DNA from: Microvirga sp. BSC39
Lineage (GTDB): Bacteria; Pseudomonadota; Alphaproteobacteria; Rhizobiales; Beijerinckiaceae
Assembly: GCF_000739015.1 (NCBI RefSeq)
Contig: NZ_JPUG01000072.1
Location: 1-51,911 of the forward strand
Direction of reading: 5' to 3'
DNA: 51,911 nucleotides
Part shown: piece by piece, positions 16,333 through 23,918 of the stretch
How positions within the stretch are numbered: the stretch's first letter is position 1
How the letters are laid out: every line of letters starts with the position of its first letter
The notes under the pieces: model-generated
Database searches by the model: none
Told to the model about the DNA's origin: nothing
The model's input: the letters and a program-made list of their open reading frames with translations, nothing else
Position numbers and translations under genes: made by a program

Positions 16333-16626
16333 TCAGTAGAAGACGAGCGCCAGGAGGAGAAGAACGCCGACCGCTGCGGGAGCCCGCACTCCAATGGAGG
16401 GAGCCATGGCCCCAAGCCCGCCAGCGGCCAGAGAGAGGACGACGCCGAAGATCGCCGTCAGCCAAGCGTGCTTGATGCCGCCGACGGCCAGCGCGAGGAC
16501 GTGGCAGATGACGACAGCTGTCGCGATTTCAGCAAACTGAATGAATCCGTTGTAGGTCGCTTCATGAGCGCGGCCGTCCATATCCGGACTATAGCCCCCA
16601 TGCGGCGCATGTTTTGTATCGGCCAT
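16333..16626 (-). CDS. aa3-type cytochrome c oxidase subunit IV-like small membrane protein
   Basis: A 97-residue protein with a short hydrophilic N-terminus (MDGRAHEATYNGFIQFAEI) that resembles the bacterial aa3 oxidase subunit IV domain, then three hydrophobic helices. The MD...HEATYN pattern is what I recognise; the length and extra helices are longer than the classical single-helix subunit IV. It lies 72 bp upstream of pntAA on the same strand, a neighbourhood common in Rhizobiales. A role with the transhydrogenase rather than the oxidase is conceivable but unproven. No other oxidase genes are nearby. Confidence 0.75.
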   Translation of the reverse strand: MADTKHAPHGGYSPDMDGRAHEATYNGFIQFAEIATAVVICHVLALAVGGIKHAWLTAIFGVVLSLAAGGLGAMAPSIGVRAPAAVGVLLLLALVFY

Positions 16627-16740
16627 GATTCAAAGCCCTGTTTGAGCGTCACGTGTTAATTGCTGCGTTTAACGCATGCGGTGAGGAGCCGCAATCTTTC
16701 CAATGGCTCCCGGCGAAAACTTTATCAATGTTTCGTGGAA

Positions 16741-17955
16741 TTATTGGATCCCCAGGAATTCGCGCCATTGGGGCAGGCACACCGTTTCGTAATCGTATTT
16801 CGCAACGGCGATTCGCCGGGCCTCTGCGGCCATGGCGGCGGACTTGTCCTTCTCGGCCAAGGTTTCGCGCACGCGCTCGGCCAGGGCCTTTTCGTCGAAG
16901 AAGGGGAAGAGACGGCCGTTGACCCCATCCTGAATGATCTCGCGCACCGGCTCCGTGTCGGAGGCCACGATCCGGCACTCGAGCGCCATGGATTCGATGG
17001 ACGACCAGGACAGCACGAAGGGATAGGTCATGTAGACATGAGCCGAGGAGACCTGCAGCACTTTCACGAACTGGTCGTAGGGCAGGTTCCCGACGAAATG
17101 GACCCGGGACCAGTCCACCGGCCGCTCGATCCTGGACTTGAACACATCGAACCATGACTGCCCGCCTGGGGCGGAACCCGAATAGCTGGTGCCCTTCCCG
17201 CCGATGATCACCACCCGAAGCTCGGGGTCGATGTCCAGGAGGTACGGAAGGCTCTTGAAGACCACATGGGCGCCCCGCATCGGCTCGATGTTGCGGGTGA
17301 CATAGGTCACAACAGGTTTCTGGCGGGTGAGCGGCGGTCCGTCCTGGCCGAGCCTGATCCGGACGTTCCGGTCCGGGACGAGGCGCTTGGTGTCGATGCC
17401 GTCATGAATGATGGCGAGCCGGTCGCGCAGATATTCCGGGAAGGTGTCGCGCTGGTACCGGGTCGGAGCCACCGCCAGGTCGGCGGCATCCAGGGCGCCG
17501 AGCTGCATGGAGTTCTTGAGCCGCAGGCGCCAGATCACCTCCTCGTTGGTGACCGGAAACTCGGGATCGAAGTCGAGGTCCTGCCCCTTGGCGTGGTAAT
17601 AATACTCGAAGTAAGCCACGTGGCGGGCCTTCGGCCAGATATCCTTCAGGAACAGGTTCTCGCCCCAGCCCGTGTTGACCACGACCACGTCCGGTTCGAA
17701 GCCTTGGCTAGCAAGCGCCTTGGCCCTGTGCGCGACGCCGTAGGCTCGGCGCAGGCGCGGAATCACGGGAGAATAGCGGTTCTGATAGGGCGCATCCTCA
17801 GGCCCCGGCACGGCCTCGTAGGAGAAGTACTTCACGCCGGGAATGGAGCATTGCTTGACCATCCCCAATCCCACGACCTCATGCCCCTCGGCGAAGGACC
17901 CGGCCAGGCGCAGGAACTGACCCGGAAAATTCTGGTGAACGAAAGCGATCTTCAT
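16741..17955 (-). CDS. Glycosyltransferase family 4 protein
   Basis: A 404-residue GT-B glycosyltransferase that would transfer a sugar from a nucleotide-sugar donor to a glycan or lipid acceptor. I set the start at ATG 17955 (MKIAFVHQNFPGQFLRLAG); GAGGGGG lies upstream and the longer frame reads through a palindrome. Mid-protein IIHDGIDTKRLVP and YVTRNIEPMRGAHVVFKSLP are typical of the GT4 donor-binding half. The C-terminal FVGNLPYDQFVKVLQVSSAH and SIESMALECRIVASDTEPVR, with GVNGRLFPFFDEKALAE, complete the glycosyl transferase 1 domain (the E of the EX7E motif falls in SIESMALE). Acceptor unknown; no polysaccharide cluster is next to it. The leader contains a 17-bp perfect palindrome. Confidence 0.88.
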   Translation of the reverse strand: MKIAFVHQNFPGQFLRLAGSFAEGHEVVGLGMVKQCSIPGVKYFSYEAVPGPEDAPYQNRYSPVIPRLRRAYGVAHRAKALASQGFEPDVVVVNTGWGENLFLKDIWPKARHVAYFEYYYHAKGQDLDFDPEFPVTNEEVIWRLRLKNSMQLGALDAADLAVAPTRYQRDTFPEYLRDRLAIIHDGIDTKRLVPDRNVRIRLGQDGPPLTRQKPVVTYVTRNIEPMRGAHVVFKSLPYLLDIDPELRVVIIGGKGTSYSGSAPGGQSWFDVFKSRIERPVDWSRVHFVGNLPYDQFVKVLQVSSAHVYMTYPFVLSWSSIESMALECRIVASDTEPVREIIQDGVNGRLFPFFDEKALAERVRETLAEKDKSAAMAAEARRIAVAKYDYETVCLPQWREFLGIQ

Positions 17956-17968
17956 CGGCTGCCCCCTC

Positions 17969-18004
17969 AAGCCTTTTGCGAGCCCTGGGGCTCGCAAAAG
18001 GCTT
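17969..18004. repeat. Perfect 17-bp palindrome in the leader of the GT4 gene
   Basis: AAGCCTTTTGCGAGCCC, a 2-nt TG spacer, and its exact complement. It ends 13 bp before the GT4 ATG, next to the ribosome site. There is no T run after it on the minus strand, so it is not a standard terminator. Confidence 0.8.
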
Positions 18005-18023
18005 CGAGTGTTCTTGTCTGGTC

Positions 18024-18068
18024 GCATTTTCCACGGCGAACCGGAATCCACTTCGCCTGAAAATGCTC
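18024..18068. repeat. Imperfect palindromic intergenic repeat, copy 2 (GCATTTTC/GAAAATGC type)
   Basis: It begins GCATTTTCCACGGCGAACCG and ends CTGAAAATGCTC. The arms are inverted repeats, and the sequence matches 1366-1410 closely. Confidence 0.7.
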
Positions 18069-18116
18069 TTACCTAACGTCATGCCCTAAAGCCGAACGGC
18101 GCAAGATGCAACTTCA

Positions 18117-19484
18117 TCACATGGGTTTTGGTAAACCGGAAGCTGCCAGGACCTCCCCCTGCCTCTGCTCCAGCTTTTCCAGGGAGAACCGCTCGATCTC
18201 GTTCTCGAACAGGTGGTGATAGTTCAGCTCGGCCTTGAGGTGCAGGAAGACGGCGCCCAGGCCGACGGCCGCCCGGTCCATGAACACGAACTCGCGCGGC
18301 ACCGTCACAGGTCCCTTCTCCTTCAGGGCCTTGTGCACCTCGAAGGCCTGCCGGCGGCCGTACTCTCCGGGCTTGACCCCATCGGCCACGGTGCGAACCC
18401 GGTCGTCGAGGAGCGGGGCATAGATGAAGCGGGCCCAGATGTTGAGGATGTCGATCAGCTCGTTCGACAGGCTCTTGAAGCCCCAGGTCTCGTAGGCGTG
18501 GACGATCCGGGCGCGGTCGTCGGTCTGAAGGCCCCGGTAGAGATCGACCACGCCGCCCACGAAGCGCGGGTGGAAGATGCGGATGCAGCCATAGTCGAGG
18601 AGGTTGATGCCCCTCGCTTCCCCGTCCTCCGAGAAGACCGTGTAGTTGCCGAGATGCGGGTCGCCATGGATCACGGCCGCATGGCTGAAGGGGTGCCACC
18701 AGGCCTTGAACATGGCCACCGCCAGCCGGTTGCGGATCTCGACCGGCGCCTCGGTGAAGCCGAGGATCTTGTCGCCCTCGAGCCACTCGAGGGACAGGAG
18801 CCGCTTGGTGGACAGCTTCGGATGGACCCGCGGCACCCGGACCTCGCCTATATCGGACAGGGTCTGGGCATAGAGCGCCGCGTGCTTGGCCTCGCGCTCA
18901 TAGTCGAGCTCCTCGCGCACCCGCTCGCCGATCTCCTTGGCGATCTCGCGGGTATCGATGGCCGGGTCCATGCGCCGATGGAGGGCGAAAACCCATTCGA
19001 GCTGGCTCAGATCCGCCTCGACGGCCGATTGCATGTCCGGATACTGGAGCTTGCAGGCGAGCGCCTCGCCGTCCTTCGTGGTCGCCCGGTGCACCTGGCC
19101 GAGGGAGGCGGCGGCCGAGGGGTTGAGCTCGAAGGAGCCGAACCGGCTCTGCCATTGCGCGCCAAGCTCCGCCTGCATCCGCCTTTTCACGAAGGCCGCA
19201 CCCATGGGCGGCGCCTCGCTCTGGAGCTTCTGCAGCTCGGCGGCGTATTCCGGCGGGATGAGGTCGGGGATGGTGGCGAGCAACTGCGCCACCTTCATGA
19301 TCGGCCCTTTCAGGCCGCCAAGGGCTTGCGCCAGCACCGCCGCGTTGGAGGCATCGCGATCCTCGCCTCCGAACAGGCGCGACCCCGCCATGCGGGCTGC
19401 GACTCCGCCCATATTGGCACCGACTCTGGCATAGCGGGCAGCGCGCGCGGAGAAGCGGTTCGCTTCGTTGTCATGGTCGGCCAT
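18117..19484 (-). CDS. ABC1/UbiB-family atypical kinase
   Basis: A 455-residue member of the ABC1 (AarF/COQ8/ADCK) family, whose members support ubiquinone synthesis or lipid handling. Motifs in order: the family-specific N-terminal helix with KVAQLL near residue 64 (the usual KxGQ reads KVAQ here), LQSEAPPM, the Ala-rich loop PSAAASLGQVHRA, the catalytic-type lysine in EALACKLQYPDM, EELDYEREAKHA, the catalytic loop VIHGDPHLGNY and the metal motif LLDYG. There is no signal peptide. It is followed downstream by the GT4 gene after 161 bp containing two palindromes. Its lipid substrate is not known. Confidence 0.9.
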   Translation of the reverse strand: MADHDNEANRFSARAARYARVGANMGGVAARMAGSRLFGGEDRDASNAAVLAQALGGLKGPIMKVAQLLATIPDLIPPEYAAELQKLQSEAPPMGAAFVKRRMQAELGAQWQSRFGSFELNPSAAASLGQVHRATTKDGEALACKLQYPDMQSAVEADLSQLEWVFALHRRMDPAIDTREIAKEIGERVREELDYEREAKHAALYAQTLSDIGEVRVPRVHPKLSTKRLLSLEWLEGDKILGFTEAPVEIRNRLAVAMFKAWWHPFSHAAVIHGDPHLGNYTVFSEDGEARGINLLDYGCIRIFHPRFVGGVVDLYRGLQTDDRARIVHAYETWGFKSLSNELIDILNIWARFIYAPLLDDRVRTVADGVKPGEYGRRQAFEVHKALKEKGPVTVPREFVFMDRAAVGLGAVFLHLKAELNYHHLFENEIERFSLEKLEQRQGEVLAASGLPKPM

Positions 19485-19608
19485 GGATCAGGTTCTTCCC
19501 GAATATAAAAGTGCGGCTATCGGCGGTCTGCCCCATGCAGACTGCCTCGACGTTGCGCCACAGCAAGCACCCTGACGGCTCATTCGGCCCGACATCAGGA
19601 GCTCATTG

Positions 19609-21456
19609 TCAGGCGCCCTGCTCCATCGCCTCGAGCTCGCCGATCAGCCGCTCGATCATCGACAGGCCGATCTGCCAGAAGGACGGATCGCTCGCATCGA
19701 GGCCGAAGGGGGCAAGAAGCTCGGAATAATGCTTGGTGCCGCCGGCCGAGAGGAGCGCGAAGTAGCGGTCCACGAAGCCCTCGTTGGAGCGCTCGTAGAC
19801 GCCGTAGAGCGAGTTCACCAGGCAATCGCCGAAGGCATAGGCATAGACGTAGAACGGCGAGTGGATGAAGTGCGGAATGTAGGTCCAATAGCTCTCGTAG
19901 CCCGGACCGAGGCGGATCGCCGGGCCTAAGCTCTCGTCCTGCACGGACATCCAGAGCTCGCAGAGCTTGTCCGCCGTCAGCTCACCGTTGCGGCGCTCCA
20001 GATGGACCTTGCGCTCGAAGGCGTAGAAGGCGATCTGGCGCACCACCGTGTTGATCATGTCCTCAACCTTGGCGGCCAGCATCGCCTTGCGCTGCACCGG
20101 GTTGGTGGTCTGGTCGAGGAGGCGGCGGAAGGTGAGCATCTCGCCGAAGACGGAGGCCGTCTCGGCCAGCGTCAGGGGCGTTGGGGCCATGAGGGCGCCG
20201 TTGGGCCCGGCCATGACCTGATGCACCCCATGGCCGAGCTCGTGGGCCAGCGTCATCACATCCCGCGGCTTGCCCTGATAGTTCAGGAGCACGTAGGGGT
20301 GGGCGGACGGCACCGTCGGGTGGGCAAAGGCGCCCGGCGCCTTGCCGGGACGCGTAGGGGCGTCGATCCAGCCCTCGTCGAAGAAGCGGCGCGCGATGTC
20401 GGCCATGCGCGGCGAGAAGGCGGAATAGGCGGACAGCACCGTGTCCCGCGCCTCGTTCCAGGAAATGGTGCGCTGCTCGACCTTCGGCAGGGGCGCATTG
20501 CGGTCCCAATGGTCGAGCTTGTCCTTGCCGAACCACCGGGCCTTCAGGGCATAGTAGCGGTGTGACAGGCGCGGATAGGCCTCGCGCACGGCGGACACCA
20601 TGGCCTCCACCACCTCGCGCTCGACCCGGTTCGCCAAGTGGCGGGAATCGGCCACATCCTCGAAGCCGCGCCAGCGATCGGAGATTTCCTTGTCCTTGGC
20701 CAGCGTGTTGGTGATGAGCGTGAAGGTGCGAAGATTGGCCTTGAAGGTTTTGGCCAGCGCGTCGGAGGCGTCTTTGCGCAAGCTCTCGTCCGCGTCCTGC
20801 AGCTTGTTGAGCGTCGGCTCGATGGGCAGCTCCTCGCCGCGCACATTGAAGCGTAAGGAAGCCATGGTCTCGTCGAACAGGCGGTTCCAGGCCGAGCGTC
20901 CGGTGACGGACTTCTCGTGGAAGAGCTGCTCGATCCGGTCGTCGAGCTGGAAGGGCTTGTCCTTGCGCAGGTCCTCGATCCATGGCCTGTAATGCCGGAG
21001 CGGCTCCTCGCCCATGGCCCTGTCGAGAATCCCGTCCTCGATACGGTTAAGCTCGAGCGAGAAGAAGAGCAGTTCGGTCGACGCGGCGGTGAGGCGCTCC
21101 TGCGTGTCGCCGTAGAACTTGGCCCGGACCGGATCAGTGGTGTCGCCGGAATAGACGAGACCCGCATACGACATGATGCGCCCGAGGAGATCCTCCAGGG
21201 CCTCATAGCGCTTGACGACCTCGCTCAGGGCCTGAGAGGCGCCCTCGCCCCGTGCCATGGCATCGAGCTTGCCGCGATGGTCCGCAGCAAAGGCCTTGCA
21301 CTCGGCCTCCGCCTTGGCGAGATCGCGCTTGAACTCCTCGCTGTCCATGCCGGGATAGAGGTGGGACAGGTTCCATTCGGGCAGCATGCCGAGTTCGGTC
21401 TGAGCCGCGCCGGAGGACAAGGGGTGATGCAGGGAGGACGTTGTCTGAGAGGTCAC
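19609..21456 (-). CDS. pepF: Oligoendopeptidase F family M3 metallopeptidase
   Basis: A cytoplasmic zinc peptidase that degrades oligopeptides; 615 residues, normal for PepF. The start is GTG 21456 (MTSQTTSSLHH); no strong ribosome site is seen, and the conserved part begins at LGMLPEWNLSHLYPGMDSEE. The zinc motif ALAHELGHGVHQVM (HExxH) is near residue 410, with the third ligand region ETASVFGEML about 25 residues on. The C-terminal PHFIHSPFYVYAYAFGDCLV is the substrate-binding tyrosine region. It is monocistronic. Confidence 0.94.
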   Translation of the reverse strand: MTSQTTSSLHHPLSSGAAQTELGMLPEWNLSHLYPGMDSEEFKRDLAKAEAECKAFAADHRGKLDAMARGEGASQALSEVVKRYEALEDLLGRIMSYAGLVYSGDTTDPVRAKFYGDTQERLTAASTELLFFSLELNRIEDGILDRAMGEEPLRHYRPWIEDLRKDKPFQLDDRIEQLFHEKSVTGRSAWNRLFDETMASLRFNVRGEELPIEPTLNKLQDADESLRKDASDALAKTFKANLRTFTLITNTLAKDKEISDRWRGFEDVADSRHLANRVEREVVEAMVSAVREAYPRLSHRYYALKARWFGKDKLDHWDRNAPLPKVEQRTISWNEARDTVLSAYSAFSPRMADIARRFFDEGWIDAPTRPGKAPGAFAHPTVPSAHPYVLLNYQGKPRDVMTLAHELGHGVHQVMAGPNGALMAPTPLTLAETASVFGEMLTFRRLLDQTTNPVQRKAMLAAKVEDMINTVVRQIAFYAFERKVHLERRNGELTADKLCELWMSVQDESLGPAIRLGPGYESYWTYIPHFIHSPFYVYAYAFGDCLVNSLYGVYERSNEGFVDRYFALLSAGGTKHYSELLAPFGLDASDPSFWQIGLSMIERLIGELEAMEQGA

Positions 21457-22003
21457 GGGCGAAGGCCTGTCGGAGATCGAGGGTCAGAGGTACTGCACAC
21501 ATATTGGCCGCCGGCCTATCCGTATCAACCCGTGCCGGACGGTCACAAATCGCGGAAGCGGCCCCTGGTTGAGCCTTCTTGCCCGGCCGAATCTCCAACA
21601 ATCGCATTGCGTATTCAGCAAGGACGCATCGACATCCCACCGGTTCAGGCGCTTGCCCATAAGTCTTGGGCATAGCCGGAGACAAGGGCAGCTCAAGACC
21701 CGCTCCACACGCTTTACTGATGATTAACCTTTCCGGCGAAAGGCGGATGCCCGCCAATCCGGAGGCGCGCACAACTGGCTCTGCACGCCTTTGATTTCAA
21801 GGACATACGCCTGCCATCCCGCAGCGGACCGGCATCCCGTCCGGGCAACTCTTTACAGAAAATTGAAATAACTTGGCCTAGACGATGAAGCCGCATGACG
21901 TTTTGCGCGTTAAGCGTAACAGACGTGTGCCCGCACACTGACGAAATTCATTTGATGGAGGATTCCTTAGTCCTCCACCTTCATTGCGACGAGGAGCATG
22001 GTC
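21457..22003. other. 547-bp intergenic region upstream of the L,D-transpeptidase gene
   Basis: I see no credible gene. Just before the L,D-transpeptidase start lies a hairpin, TGGAGGA/TCCTCCA at 21956-21977 with an 8-nt loop. Its arms contain GGAGGA- and CCTCC-like sequence, so it could sequester or mimic a ribosome site 14 bp ahead of the real GAGGAG at 21991. A smaller GTGTG/CACAC hairpin is at about 21925-21938. Confidence 0.4.
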
Positions 22004-23785
22004 ATGCGTGGGTTGCGCAAGACTGCCATTTGGCTTGGTCTCATCGGGTCGGTTTCTCTCCTGCCTCTCGTCGCTTCGGCGGACGACATCGCCATCAGCC
22101 AACAATCCGATCGGGTCGAGCCGGCCATTGCTGAAAGCCCGACGCAGCCATCCTTTCACGATGTCGCAATCCAGGATGCTTCTGCACCGAAGGACATCGC
22201 TTCTCCGGCGATCCCGCTGACCGAGCCGGCGCCCGTTTCCATCGAAGCTGCGGATCTGAAGGCTGCTCCCGCCATCGAGATTCCCTTGCCTGACGCAGCT
22301 CCCGTCACGGCCCTCATGCAGACCGATATCGTCCGCATGGCGGTGGAGGGCCTGTTCGCCGACGATGCGGCCATGCGCGAACTGCGCGTGGGCACCAGGG
22401 ATCGCGAGGCTCTGGCCGCCTATTACGCACAGGCCGAGCGCCCGCTGGTATGGTCGCAGGACGGGGCCTGGACACGGGCCGCCCAGGCCGCCATGGAGCG
22501 CCTGAAGGCTGCGGACGAGGACGGTCTCGATCCCACCGACTACGTCCCGCGAGATGCGGGACTGCGCAGAGATGCGCCCCTTGCGCAATGGGCCAGGGCC
22601 GATGTGAAGCTCTCCCTGTTCGTGATCCGCTATGCCCGCGATGCCCGAGGCGCCCGCATCGATCTTGCGCGCCTCTCGCCCCTCGTGACGCCGAAGCTCG
22701 CGATGCCGGAGATCGGCGAGGTGCTGAGCAAGGTTGCCTCGGCGAAAGATGCCGGCGCGGCGCTGGCGGCCTACAATCCGCCGCATGCGGGCTATAGGGC
22801 CTTGCGGGAGCGGCTGGTGCAGCTGCGTGAAAACCATCCCTCCCAGCCCAGCGTGCGCCTTCCCATGGGGCCGATCCTGCGGGTGGGCATGAAGGATCCG
22901 CGCGTGCCCCTGATCCGCGCGCGGTTTAATCTGGCCAAGGATTCCGACAACCAGACCGTCTACGACGAGCGCGTGGCCTCCGCGGTGGCGGCCTTCCAGA
23001 AGGAACGAGGTTTGCCGGATACGGGCGTGCTCAACGCCCAGACGGTGGCGGCGCTCTCCGGCCCGTCCGTCGCGCAGCGCGAATCCGAGATCATCGCCAA
23101 CATGGAGCGCTGGCGCTGGCTGCCGGCGGACCTGGGCGACCGGCACATCGCCGTGAACGTGCCCGAATACCGTCTGCGTCTGAAGGAAGGCCGCAACGTG
23201 GTCCACGAGACCCGCGTGATCGTCGGCAAGGAGCAGTCGCAGACGCCGATCTTCTCCGAGAACATGAAGTATCTGGTGGTGAACCCGTCCTGGACGATCC
23301 CACCGTCCATCATGAAGAAGGAGATTCTGCCGGCACTTGCCAACGACCCGAGCTATGCGGCGCGCAAGGGCTACAAGGTCATCCGCAAAGGCAATCAGAT
23401 CTCGGTGCAGCAGCCTCCGGGCGAGCGCAATGCGCTGGGCTACGTGAAGTTCATGTTCCCCAACCAGCATGCGGTCTATCTGCACGACACGCCGAACCGC
23501 AACCTCTTCTCCGCCAGCAAGCGTGCCTTCAGCCATGGCTGCGTGCGCGTCGACAAGCCCTTCGAGCTCGCAGAAGAGATCATGGGCCGGGACGGCAAGT
23601 GGACCGAGCAGAAGCTGCGGGGCCTTATCGGCAAGGGCGAGCGCTACGTGCACCTCACGGATCCCCTGCCGGTGCATCTGACCTACTTCACCCTCTCGGT
23701 CGACGAGAAGGGCGAGTTGAGGCGTTTCGAGGATATCTATGGCCTCGACCGCAAGGTCCGGGCTGCCCTGAACCTGTCAGAATGA
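22004..23785 (+). CDS. L,D-transpeptidase, YcbB/LdtD type
   Basis: An exported enzyme that forms 3-3 cross-links in peptidoglycan, important in Rhizobiales, whose walls are rich in them. 593 residues; ATG 22004 is chosen because GAGGAG at 21991 has the right spacing, while ATG 21998 is too close. Signal peptide RKTAIWLGLIGSVSLLPLVASA, cleaved before DDIA. A YcbB-like scaffold region follows (AAYYAQAERPLVWSQDGAWT), then a peptidoglycan-binding domain (VPLIRARFNLAKDS). The YkuD catalytic domain has VNPSWTIPPSIMKKEILP and SHGCVRVDKPFELA with the nucleophile at about Cys513. It is next to a DUF882 peptidase on the same strand. Confidence 0.94.
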   Translation: MRGLRKTAIWLGLIGSVSLLPLVASADDIAISQQSDRVEPAIAESPTQPSFHDVAIQDASAPKDIASPAIPLTEPAPVSIEAADLKAAPAIEIPLPDAAPVTALMQTDIVRMAVEGLFADDAAMRELRVGTRDREALAAYYAQAERPLVWSQDGAWTRAAQAAMERLKAADEDGLDPTDYVPRDAGLRRDAPLAQWARADVKLSLFVIRYARDARGARIDLARLSPLVTPKLAMPEIGEVLSKVASAKDAGAALAAYNPPHAGYRALRERLVQLRENHPSQPSVRLPMGPILRVGMKDPRVPLIRARFNLAKDSDNQTVYDERVASAVAAFQKERGLPDTGVLNAQTVAALSGPSVAQRESEIIANMERWRWLPADLGDRHIAVNVPEYRLRLKEGRNVVHETRVIVGKEQSQTPIFSENMKYLVVNPSWTIPPSIMKKEILPALANDPSYAARKGYKVIRKGNQISVQQPPGERNALGYVKFMFPNQHAVYLHDTPNRNLFSASKRAFSHGCVRVDKPFELAEEIMGRDGKWTEQKLRGLIGKGERYVHLTDPLPVHLTYFTLSVDEKGELRRFEDIYGLDRKVRAALNLSE

Positions 23786-23918
23786 TCCCGTCTTAGAGCC
23801 GTTTTTCGGCGCCTTTCCTTCTCTCACTTAACGGGAACGTAACCGTCTTCGGCAAAGATCCTTTCACTATAAGGATCGCTGCATCCACGGATGCCACCCG
23901 GTAAAGACGAGTATCACA

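Noticed and set aside
16656..16672. TTAA...TTAA pair upstream of the COX4-like gene
   Set aside because: The spacer is 9 bp, not the 7 bp needed for a CtrA box.
21714..21938. Possible 74-residue minus-strand gene in the long gap before the L,D-transpeptidase
   Set aside because: No recognisable domain, poor ribosome site, composition like non-coding DNA.
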